Assembly (NCBI RefSeq): GCF_000190475.1
Contig: NZ_AEWH01000063.1
Span: forward strand, 28,684-92,683
Reading direction: 5' to 3'
Origin: Ornithinibacillus scapharcae TW25
GTDB taxonomy: Bacteria > Bacillota > Bacilli > Bacillales > Amphibacillaceae
Length of the DNA: 64,000 bases
The notes below the pieces were generated by a model. The model had not been told where the DNA came from. It did not search any database and worked only from the letters and a program-made list of their open reading frames with translations. Both the position numbers and the translations under genes were made by a program. Below are positions 1 to 8,600 of the stretch, piece by piece. Each line of letters begins with the position of its first letter. The first letter of the stretch is position 1.

Positions 1-694
1 GAACACTTGTACCAAATCGATTAGCAATAGACCATAGACTATCGCCTGCTGAGACGGTATAAGTAGACTGGTTAACTTCTGTTTTATCCGTAACCACTTG
101 TTCACCAAAACTTTTTGGTATAATTAAAACTTGCCCTATATTCACAACAAAAGTACGTAGATCATTTGCACTTGTAATTGCATCAACTGTAGTTCCATAT
201 TTCTGTGCTAACGAGTATAAACTGTCCCCTTTCTCAACGGAATGAAACGTTTTTGGGATAATCAATCGTTGATTTGTTGTTATCGCATCCGTTATTAAGT
301 GATTGGCTTGTTTAATGTCATTAACAGTTGTTTGATTACTTCTAGCAATACTCCAAAGCGTGTCACCTGGGGAGACATAATAGTAAATGGAACTCTCCTG
401 AGAAACCTGTGACGATGTAGGTGCAGTTGCTGCTTCAACACTTGATATATTACCACCTAAGAGTGGAATGGATGTAATAGCTAGACCACCTATCACTACC
501 TTCACAACTGTAACGCGTACCTTAGGATACTTTTCTCGAATAAACCCCCTAACAGAAGTGACAAAATCCTTAGTTTCTCCTGTATCATTACCTAATTCAC
601 TTGCAAATTCTGTCATATCATCTTCTAAAAAAATTAAGATTTCGTATTCACCATTTTCATTTTGTTTTAACTCATGCTGAAAATACTTATTCAT
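1..694 (-). CDS. LysM-repeat surface protein (C-terminus beyond window)
   Basis: Reading leftward from ATG 694 (RBS AGAGGTGG just upstream), the frame stays open to the window edge, giving 231 residues. Residues 1-60 are hydrophilic. Residues about 61-80 form a hydrophobic segment (VTVVKVVIGG then LAITSIPLLG), followed by an Ala/Thr/Ser linker. Three LysM modules follow, recognisable by GDTLWSIA, GDSLYSLA and GDSLWSIA, each followed where visible by a NxI..AN or LIIPK pattern. LysM binds peptidoglycan or chitin N-acetylglucosamine, so the protein should be held in the wall. The first 80 residues resemble the start of the SLH protein at 23263-25455, which suggests a common N-terminal targeting module. 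Any catalytic domain would lie beyond the edge. Confidence 0.85.
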   Translation of the reverse strand, partial: MNKYFQHELKQNENGEYEILIFLEDDMTEFASELGNDTGETKDFVTSVRGFIREKYPKVRVTVVKVVIGGLAITSIPLLGGNISSVEAATAPTSSQVSQESSIYYYVSPGDTLWSIARSNQTTVNDIKQANHLITDAITTNQRLIIPKTFHSVEKGDSLYSLAQKYGTTVDAITSANDLRTFVVNIGQVLIIPKSFGEQVVTDKTEVNQSTYTVSAGDSLWSIANRFGTSV

Positions 695-854
695 ATATTC
701 CACCACCTCTAAGAATAGTAATTATAGTTTCCATAGATAAGTAAAAACTATACTTCAGCGTACTATTTAATGAATCCTCAACCCGTGTACGAAGGATTAA
801 ATAAATTGATTAAGCATAAAAACTTTGGAAATACTACAAGTTGGAGGTGTTAAC

Positions 855-1025
855 GTGGATAAACAGTTACGTGAGTACCGTACAGGACAAGGAGTACCAA
901 TAACGGGAAACTATATTTGCCAATCTGGTGCCAAAGCGAAATTTTCAAAAGATGATACCTTTCCACAATGTCCTAAGAGTAGCGAGGATACGTATTGGAA
1001 ACATGATAATACAGACATAAATTAA
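855..1025 (+). CDS. small YjzC-like protein (56 aa)
   Basis: The start is GTG 855, because TTGGAGGTG ends 6-8 bases upstream; an in-frame ATG at 825 has no ribosome binding site. The 56-residue product has the pattern YRTGQ, then G-x-Y-x-C-x-SG, then FP-x-CP and a late Trp. This resembles the small YjzC-type proteins of Bacillus, and the two Cys-containing motifs could form a metal-binding or rubredoxin-like knuckle. There is no signal peptide. The gene stands alone, followed by a strong bidirectional hairpin shared with the convergent EAL-HDOD gene. Function unknown; the family assignment is from memory and only moderately secure. Confidence 0.6.
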   Translation: MDKQLREYRTGQGVPITGNYICQSGAKAKFSKDDTFPQCPKSSEDTYWKHDNTDIN

Positions 1026-1082
1026 GCCCCACCCCTATCGAGGTGTATTGTCCCTTTTTGCGACAAAATGTCTGACAACATA

Positions 1083-1119
1083 AAAGAAAAACTTTGATTA
1101 AAAGACAAAGTTTTTCTTT
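1083..1119. terminator. bidirectional terminator
   Basis: Arms AAAGAAAAACTTTG (1083-1096) and CAAAGTTTTTCTTT (1106-1119) form a perfect 14-bp stem with a 9-base loop. It lies between convergent genes, with T/A tracts on both sides. Confidence 0.8.
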
Positions 1120-1127
1120 CTACACGA

Positions 1128-2375
1128 CTATATATCCTGTACTGTTACACCCTCAACTACTTCTTTTGCCCAGCGTAATGCTTGCTTATACAGCTCATTA
1201 AATGTATCCACTCGTAATCCATAATGACTTAGAACTTCCTCCATTACTTCCCATTCTCCACTTTCCACTGCACAGATTAACTTATAAACTGGCAAAAGGG
1301 ATGTTTCTCTACTTTGCAGTGTGTCCTTGATCTCTTGATCAAGTGGCAATTTGCTTATAATATGTTCTTTAGGCTGTCTGTATATCGTTTCCACTAACGA
1401 TAAAAGACCTGTCAGGAAATAACTCGAGCATTCACTTTGCTTTCCAATATTAATAGCGACGAGTTCACTTGCTTTTGCTCTTGTTAAGCTGAGTTTTATT
1501 ACTTCATCCGCCAGATGATCTGTTCTTTCTAAATGTTCTCGTAAAGATAGTACATATATCCATTTCTTAAGTTCTACTAGACCTAAAAGTACAATTGCTT
1601 GTTTAATAGATTTAATTTTATTGACAAGTCCTATTGCTGGCGAGTTTAATAATCGGAGCAGTTTTATCGATAATGAAATATCGGATTCAATAATTCTGCT
1701 AATACTCTCAATATCTGGTTCACCTTTAGATAACTCCGTAATAATGACATACAAGTTATGGTTTAGTACAGGAATATCATTGGTGGAGAGAATTGTAGGC
1801 TTGCTGAAAAAATATCCTTGAAAATAGGCGAATCCGTCTTCTAAGCATTGTTCATACTCTTCCCTTGTCTCTACTTTTTCAGCTAGGAACTCGATATTTC
1901 TTCCCTCTAACGCTTTCATAATTCTTAATTGTTCTTCACGATTGCTTAATCGGACATCTATCTTTACAATATCGGCTAGGTCGATTAATCTGTTGTAGTT
2001 TTCATTTTCATTTCTAAGCTCAAAATCATCTAGGGCAATTTTATACCCTTCTGATTTCAGCTTCAAACAGTTTTCTATAACCTTCTTCGTTGGTCTAACT
2101 GTTTCTAACACTTCAATTACTGTCAACTCTGGGTGTAAAAAAGTAGGAAATGTCCCTTCTAATAACTTCTCAGAAAAGTTAATAAAACAAGGTTTCCCTT
2201 CTGAAAGAACATCAATACCGATTTGCAAAAAACTATTAATTACTTCAGAGGTGGCATAATCATGATTTAAGTTACTAATATGATTTTGCTGTTTATTTTG
2301 CCTGTACAATAACTCGTACGCAAAAACCTCTAATTTTCTAGTCAGAATTGGTTGTCTGGCAACAAATACCTCCAC
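1128..2375 (-). CDS. EAL-HDOD domain protein, YuxH-like
   Basis: 415 residues starting at a GTG with GGGGTGG upstream. Residues 1-200 are an EAL-type fold (start VARQPILTRK, later KIALDDFEL and a KIDVR segment). The EAL signature itself reads YEL, and several metal ligands expected of an active c-di-GMP phosphodiesterase are not evident. Residues about 200-400 are an HDOD domain (the IIESDISLSIKLLRLLNSP region). This architecture and length match B. subtilis YuxH (about 409 aa), a family usually treated as degenerate in EAL and used for signalling rather than catalysis. No membrane segments. Monocistronic by position. Confidence 0.85.
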   Translation of the reverse strand: MEVFVARQPILTRKLEVFAYELLYRQNKQQNHISNLNHDYATSEVINSFLQIGIDVLSEGKPCFINFSEKLLEGTFPTFLHPELTVIEVLETVRPTKKVIENCLKLKSEGYKIALDDFELRNENENYNRLIDLADIVKIDVRLSNREEQLRIMKALEGRNIEFLAEKVETREEYEQCLEDGFAYFQGYFFSKPTILSTNDIPVLNHNLYVIITELSKGEPDIESISRIIESDISLSIKLLRLLNSPAIGLVNKIKSIKQAIVLLGLVELKKWIYVLSLREHLERTDHLADEVIKLSLTRAKASELVAINIGKQSECSSYFLTGLLSLVETIYRQPKEHIISKLPLDQEIKDTLQSRETSLLPVYKLICAVESGEWEVMEEVLSHYGLRVDTFNELYKQALRWAKEVVEGVTVQDI

Positions 2376-2527
2376 AATTCCACCCCATTTTTCCTGATAT
2401 AGTAAAATAATACCATATAATAGACACTAAAAGGCAAAAATCGGGATAATTTTCTATTTCTTTCGACAAAAACCGAATTTCTGGGGAGACATAGATAATG
2501 ACCCAGATTAGCACTCCTATCGAAATT

Positions 2528-2982
2528 CTATTTCACCTGAACATCTCGAAATTTAAATTGAGTAGGCTCTTCTTCTTCTGTAAGAACAAAAACATCCACT
2601 TGTGCAGTTTTTTCACTAGTCTTAGCGCTTAACTTATATTTCTTCCATTCAGACGTTAACAGTATCATTGGTGTTGTGTGCTCCGTTATAAATCTCCCAT
2701 TAGCATCTGTCTCTACTAGTTTCAGAAATACTGTTTTATTCTTTCCTTCTAGACTTACTTCAAATGTTATGTTTTCTTTCGATTTCATTTTATCAGGTGT
2801 GTATACAAATCCCTCACCCTGTTTTTTCCCTTCTGTATCTACCATAAAGGTAGCTTGTTCCACTTCTTCAATAGAAGCCCCAATACCAAGATACCTTGTT
2901 TTTATTTCTTCTATTCCATAGATGGTGGAATTCCAAGTCAACATAATAGATAGCAAAATAGTAATCAGAACTGTTTTTTCAT
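2528..2982 (-). pseudogene. secreted protein, unknown function; frameshift in signal peptide
   Basis: A perfect RBS (AGGAGGAAAACTT) precedes ATG 2982, but that frame reads MKKQF then stop. Adding one A to the A6 run at 2974-2979 restores MKKTVLITILLSIML, a classic signal peptide, fused to the open frame that ends at 2528. The mature part (about 125 residues) is hydrophilic and beta-rich, with no cysteine or motif I recognise. It lies 25 bases downstream of the DUF421 gene on the same strand and probably shares its transcript. The lost base is likely a sequencing error, since the rest of the frame is intact, but it could also be a switchable homopolymer. Family not recognised. Confidence 0.6.
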
Positions 2983-3007
2983 AAGTTTTCCTCCTAAAAC
3001 TTATATC

Positions 3008-3868
3008 CTACTTCAAGTATGGTTTAATATTTTCAATAATGCTTTGTAAGTTTTCGGCCTGCTGTGTATACATATTCTTTGCCACTGGATTTTCTGTTTG
3101 AAGAGCAAAGCTTTCAAAATCAGCCTGTATCTTTTTAAGCGTTGATGCGACAAGGGGTTTTTGTTGAACAACTGCTTGTTTTAATTCATCTGTATACAGG
3201 TCTACATATACATTACCTTTAGAATCTATTTGAGCTAAAAAAACATCTTCCATGTTTTTGGCTCCTTGTTTCTCAACTTCCGCTACTAACCATTCTTCTG
3301 AATACCCTAGTCTTTCCAAGCTTCTATACATGATATGACCATCCGAGATAATGATAGTTGGTCCATGATCCCGCTCTATTGGTATGCCTAGAGTTTTAGG
3401 TGTTACCGGTTGCAGCTCTGTTTTCTTAAGTACACTTAACTGCCCATTGGTTTCAAATACAGCCATCTCAACTTCATCAATATGAAAGATATCTTTCTCT
3501 CTCAATAGCAACATCAACTCTTCAATTGCTAGCTGATTCTTCTTTAAGTTTTTTTCCATTATCTTTCCATTTTCAATGATAACATCTGATTTTCCGTCCG
3601 TAATGGTTAGAAAGGTTTTTGATTTTAAGCCGATATAGCCTAGAATAATAGGAATCAGCCCCCACACAAGTAATGCAGTTAGACCATCTGAAATCTTAAT
3701 ATTATGATCTACTGCCATACTTGCTGCGATAGATCCAATCGTAATTCCAACACAATAATCAAAGAAAGTTAATTGTGAAACTTGTTTCTTCCCCATTATT
3801 CGTGCCATAACGAGAAGTAGTACAAATGCAATGACAGATCGAATCATAATCAATAGAAATTCGGGCAT
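3008..3868 (-). CDS. DUF421 membrane protein (YetF/YrbG family)
   Basis: 286 residues with RBS AAGGAGGATCGAA before ATG. The N-terminus holds three transmembrane helices within about 85 residues, with the family block GKKQVSQLTFFDYCVGITIGSIA. A soluble domain of about 200 residues follows (FLTITDGKSDVIIENGKI, then LRE..IFHIDEVEMAVFETNGQLSVLKK), which defines the DUF421 family; here it is duplicated or extended to the C-terminus. Its function is not firmly known; members are often spore- or stress-linked. DUF4363 genes commonly sit beside DUF421 genes, and one is divergent here at 3978. The downstream signal-peptide gene at 2528 probably belongs to the same unit. Confidence 0.85.
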   Translation of the reverse strand: MPEFLLIMIRSVIAFVLLLVMARIMGKKQVSQLTFFDYCVGITIGSIAASMAVDHNIKISDGLTALLVWGLIPIILGYIGLKSKTFLTITDGKSDVIIENGKIMEKNLKKNQLAIEELMLLLREKDIFHIDEVEMAVFETNGQLSVLKKTELQPVTPKTLGIPIERDHGPTIIISDGHIMYRSLERLGYSEEWLVAEVEKQGAKNMEDVFLAQIDSKGNVYVDLYTDELKQAVVQQKPLVASTLKKIQADFESFALQTENPVAKNMYTQQAENLQSIIENIKPYLK

Positions 3869-3977
3869 TTCGATCCTCCTTGTAGCAACAACGTGATTAT
3901 AACTTTTATTCTATTTGATAATAGCTTTTTATAGTATTGGACAATCTAGAAATAACATACAGAATTGGAGGATGAAT

Positions 3978-4319
3978 ATGTACCGAAAATACTTGCTCTT
4001 ATTTGGTATGTTATTCCTATTGGCAAGCTGTGAAGACGAACCTATAGCTGGTGATGAATTTTTTAAACAGATTAACGAATTGCAAGGTTATATTACTGAT
4101 GAAGATTGGGAGTCGTCAATAGCTCTATTAAATGAGCTTAATACGTATGTGAGTGACAATTTTTGGAAGCTCCAATTACTTGGAGATGAAGAAGAATATG
4201 AAGGAATACAAGAATCTATCAACAAGTTGTCAGTCCTAATTCGAAAAGAGGAGTTGACCCAAGCACTCTTAGAAATTGCAACAATAAAAACGTATTTAAA
4301 GGCAATCTATTCGCTATAA
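3978..4319 (+). CDS. DUF4363-like lipoprotein
   Basis: The start is ATG 3978, six bases after GGAGG; the ATG at 3972 overlaps the RBS. The 113-residue product begins MYRKYLLLFGMLFLLASC, a lipoprotein signal with lipobox LASC. The mature part is an acidic all-helical domain (INELQGYITDEDWESS; later IRKEELTQALLEIATIKTYL) resembling the four-helix DUF4363 family found beside DUF421 proteins. It is transcribed away from the DUF421 gene through a 110-base shared promoter region. It is probably anchored on the outer face of the membrane and may work with the DUF421 protein; this partnership is inferred from gene context. Confidence 0.7.
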   Translation: MYRKYLLLFGMLFLLASCEDEPIAGDEFFKQINELQGYITDEDWESSIALLNELNTYVSDNFWKLQLLGDEEEYEGIQESINKLSVLIRKEELTQALLEIATIKTYLKAIYSL

Positions 4320-4330
4320 GTCTTACAACC

Positions 4331-4381
4331 AAAAAAGAGGATACTTCAATATGGTAAACGACCATTAATTTTGAAGTATCC
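4331..4381 (-). terminator. terminator of the 4390 gene
   Basis: Arms GGATACTTCAA (4339-4349) and TTGAAGTATCC (4371-4381) pair perfectly. Read leftward, the stem is followed by a T6 run (A6 at 4331-4336). Confidence 0.75.
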
Positions 4382-4389
4382 CAATACAT

Positions 4390-5442
4390 TTAACAGGAGA
4401 TTTTCTCTTTATTCTCTTGAAAACGCACGAAGCGTTCTAATTTATTTAATTCAGAATACAACTCGATAATACTGTTTGCAATAGGAAATACAATTGCCCA
4501 TTTTGTAAACTCAGCACCTTGAATTTCATCAATGAGGTTTTTAATGGTTTCCTGCATAGCAGCCTTTGTTTCTTTTTGCAGATCTTTATCTAAGATTATT
4601 TTATCCTCGTATAACAGGAATATATTTTCACTATAAGCATTAATTTCTTGAACCAACTTATTGATATAATGTGATTTATTATTAGGCATAAGTTCAACTT
4701 CATTAAAGTTTTTTTCTAATTCACGAATTAGAATATGCTTCTTACTGAGTACCTGTATCATGTGTTTATAAATAATGATATTACGGAAAAAACTAATCCG
4801 TTTCCTAATAAACAAGCGATTTCTCTCATCAGAAATAATCTCATAGTAATTCTTAGCGTCATTTATTAGTTTCTCGGCGTCTTTGTCCTCTGCTCTCATT
4901 TGTGGAACACTCATCGTCTTGTTTGAGATTACTCTCAACATGAAATTAGTTTGGTCCTCAGCTTTCTTAATCATCCCGAAAAGTATCTTTTTATGATCAG
5001 GTGGCATAACAAGCGCATTAATAATAAATGCAGCGAAAACTCCAATTGCAACTAATGAAAGTCTCTCAATGATGTATAGATAGTTAATTCCATCGTCTCC
5101 TCCAAGCATCATCGTAATAATCGTTAATACCGTTAAACTAACAGTTTTATTGAGACCGAGGCGAATATTAATAGCAATTGAAATAATAACGACGGCTCCA
5201 ACAGACAAAGGATGGTTTCCAATTAGGAAAAACCCACCTAATGCAAAAATAATACCTACCGTATTTGAAATTACTACCTCTTTTATATATGCGTAGGAAC
5301 GCATGATGGAAGGCTGCATTGCCAAAACTGCAGCAATAGCTGCAACAATCTCTAAATCTAAGTTGAGAATGTCCGTTACAATTAATGTTAAAGCAACTGC
5401 AAGACCCGTCTTTACCATACGCGGGCCGATATTAAATTCCAT
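4390..5442 (-). CDS. aromatic acid exporter family membrane protein (DUF939, YqjA-like)
   Basis: ATG 5442 is chosen because CGAGGTG precedes it; the GTG nine bases upstream lies inside that RBS. The product of about 350 residues has five or six transmembrane helices in the first 150 residues (GPRMVKTGLAVALTLIVTDIL; later LGLNKTVSLTVLTIITMML) and a long helical cytoplasmic C-terminal domain. This is the layout of the ArAE/FUSC-type DUF939 family, B. subtilis YqjA being a comparable protein. The usual annotation is aromatic acid efflux, but substrate and direction have not been shown for this subgroup. Monocistronic, with its own terminator. Confidence 0.8.
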   Translation of the reverse strand: MEFNIGPRMVKTGLAVALTLIVTDILNLDLEIVAAIAAVLAMQPSIMRSYAYIKEVVISNTVGIIFALGGFFLIGNHPLSVGAVVIISIAINIRLGLNKTVSLTVLTIITMMLGGDDGINYLYIIERLSLVAIGVFAAFIINALVMPPDHKKILFGMIKKAEDQTNFMLRVISNKTMSVPQMRAEDKDAEKLINDAKNYYEIISDERNRLFIRKRISFFRNIIIYKHMIQVLSKKHILIRELEKNFNEVELMPNNKSHYINKLVQEINAYSENIFLLYEDKIILDKDLQKETKAAMQETIKNLIDEIQGAEFTKWAIVFPIANSIIELYSELNKLERFVRFQENKEKISC

Positions 5443-5591
5443 GATTTGCACCTCGAGTAAATTATGATATTAGTATACTAGAATGATAAGGATAGACCTA
5501 TTATAGAGACTACCTCATTAAATTTCAATTACTTTCATCATATCTTATTAGACAAGATCAACTAATTTATAAACTGATTTCACGTATCTAA

Positions 5592-5634
5592 CAAAAAAAG
5601 CGCTTAGGCTTTCAAGCCTAAGCACCTTTTTTTC
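5592..5634 (-). terminator. terminator of the subtilase gene
   Basis: Stem GCTTAGGCT (5602-5610) and AGCCTAAGC (5615-5623) with a TTCA loop and a T-run on the left when read on the minus strand (A7 at 5593-5599). Confidence 0.8.
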
Positions 5635-5650
5635 AAAGCGTTAATGGATT

Positions 5651-8600
5651 TTAGTTCTTGCCAATGGCTTTTCCATTTCCACCTTTATTTCCTTTACCGT
5701 TATTTCCTTTATCGTTACCCTTACCATTATTTCCTTTTCCACTATCTCCTTGGCTACCATCTGAAATATATAATTTCCCAGCAGCTTTAGATCTAGTTTC
5801 ATTTCCAAAGTCATCTACTGCAATTACTTCAATCACGGCTCCATTAGCTTTTAATCCAGAAGGAACTGTCCAGTAACCTACATAGTGACCATCTGAAGTC
5901 TCATGTAATGGTAATTCTGTCGGGTTTGATTGTGGTAGGTTCGTTAATGGCATATGAACAACAAATGATGCGTCTAAGCCTGACTCACTATCAAATGTTA
6001 TTTTGATTGTATCTCCAGGTTTTAGATTTTTATCCTCGGCTGGTGTAACATTTTCGATTACTGGTGCATTGAAATCAGCGAAAACAGTTAGTGATTGATT
6101 TACAGCATTTCCAGCTTCATCAGTTGCAATGACTTCAATCGTATTCTCACCTTCATCAAGTAAGATACGCTTAGAGAAAGTACCGTTATTCACAGTAGCT
6201 TTCTGTCCATTTACAGTTACAGAAGCTAGATTTTCATCATTAACAGTTCCTTCTACTGTTAATGTTTCACGATTCGTTTTATCACCATCCTGCACATTCG
6301 TAATGCTCAATTCTGGAGCAGTAGTATCTAATGTAACTGTTACAGCTTCAGATTCATTTGCCTCTTCCCCATCAACATACGTTACCGCTGTTAATGTATT
6401 TTCACCTTCTTGTAACTCTACATCAAGTTGGAAAGTACCATCATCTGTCACTTCTACAGAGCCAATCTCATCTCCATTGTTTAAGACAGTGACAGAAGTT
6501 GTCGGAGAAGCTGTTCCTTCAACTGTGACTGTAGCTTCATTTGTAACTGTTCCATCTGTTGGCGAGGTTATTACTGTGTTACCTACTCCATAAGCAACAC
6601 GAGCTCGAATCATATAGTTTCCTTCAGCCGCTGGTGATGGTGACCATGCACCGTCCACAACTTGATAGCTTCTTCCAGCATTTTCACCGTTTTCATCAGT
6701 AGCTAACCCTGGTACATTCGGATTTGCTCCTGTTTGTACGTATACCATGAAGAAATCACCATTAACTTGGATATTATGCTCGCTCAAATCAACAACTGTC
6801 CATTGATTTAAGTCACGAATTGCTTCTGCTTCAATTGGTCCAGCTAGTTTTTCTGCTGGAAGTCCATCTTCACCAGCACTCCAAACCTCAACAGCAAAGT
6901 TTGTCGCACCTGGGCTTGGCCAATCTGTACCATGGAACTGGAATACCCCTTCTGTTACGATTGCTTGCTCTTTACCTTCTGGTAAGGACATCTTTACTGC
7001 CCAGCCGTTACCAGCATCGTAGAACGCTCTAGCATTTTCGGCAGTACCATCATCATACCCAATTTCTCCACCTGGTACTGTAAAGAATGGTTCTAAGGCA
7101 ATGTCTATCGCCTTATCTTCATCAAAAGTCACTTCGATTTCTTGTCCAATGAAATCTCTTGCGATTACTTTTAATGTGTATGTTCCTTCATATGCAGTAA
7201 TAGAGAAGTTTCCATTTGCATCTGTAGAAACTGGCTCTACGTTTGCATCCTCTACTAGAAGTAGAGAAGCGCCTTCAATCGGTTCACCCGATTTTTGATT
7301 CGTTAACGTACCAGTTAATGTTGACTTAGGAAGCTCTTCTAGCATAAAGTTAGCTGTTGCAACACCATCTTGCTCAACCGTCACAGATTGTTCTTGTGCA
7401 CGGAAACCATATGTTTCAGCAACCATTGTAAATGTTCCTGCTGGATGCATCATAGAGAAAGATCCATCCTGTGGATTTGTCGAAACAGATCTTCCACTTT
7501 CAAGGACAGAAACTGTAGCGCTTAATGGAAGTCCGTTTAATTTATTACCGCTAGGATTTAACGATACACCATTATCCTTCTCAGGAGTTGCTTTAACATC
7601 ATCAGCTTTCTCTTTTTCAGCAGCTTCTTTTTCAGCAGCTTCCTTCTCTGCTAATTCTTTTTCTTCTTTTTCTTTATCCGGAATGATTCCTCCAATGATG
7701 CCTAACTGATTACGTATTTTTTCTGGTAGATTTAATGATGTGTTCGATAATGCAACATCATCAATATACCAACCTGGTCTAGTAATACTTCCATCGGAAT
7801 ATGCATAGAATCCTAGATATACTGTTTGACCAGCATATTCTGTAAGATCAACTTCTGCATCTTCCCAACCAGAAGATTCCCCTTGGAACATTTGTAGCTC
7901 TGTCCAATTTTCTAAATCAGTGGACACAACAACTTTCCCATAATCCCACGCTCTACCAGTAGAGGATTGTTCAAAGTTGTGCCAACTCTTAAATTGTAAG
8001 AAGGACTCACCTTCAGAAGCTACTTGAACTGGAGGCATTACTAATGTTTCGTCCATACGACTGCTATAATCTCCTGCTAGATTTGTCGCATAAACGTTTT
8101 CACCTGAAGTAGCACTATTTGGTCCAGATGTTGGTACACCCCATGCCCAGTTACTATTTGTTCCTGTAATATTCCATCCTACAGGATTTGTTTCAAAGTC
8201 TTCTGTATAGCCATTTGTGATTCCTGGTTTAATTTCAACATTATATAAGTCGCTTACGACCTGGTTATTACCAAAGTCTTTTACAATCCAATTATATGTG
8301 AAAGTTCCTTCTTGAAGTTGATCACCTGGGATTATTACAGAATAGGTTCCAGATTGGAAGTTTCCTGATTTACGAGTAGCATCTACACGTTTACTACCAT
8401 ACTGTAATTGTACAGAAGTTACACTCACATCATCAGAAACAGATACTTCTAATTCTAAGTCTAATCCAGCGTAAGCTTCTGAAGGACCATTATGTTCAAC
8501 AACTGGAGCTTCGTTATCATCTCCATCCTTCATAACCTGACCTTCAATAGAACCCAGCCCATCTGCAATTGTAGAAACAGCAGCAAATGCATCTACCAAG

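Noticed and set aside
468-680. Plus-strand frame opposite the LysM gene
   Set aside because: Mirror of a coding region with a strong RBS on the other strand; no RBS of its own.
6129-6593. Open frames antisense to the subtilase (also 8616-8927, 9175-9543 and 9660-10091)
   Set aside because: They lie opposite a well-supported protease, have no ribosome binding site, and are mirror frames of its Thr/Ser- and Gly-rich repeats.
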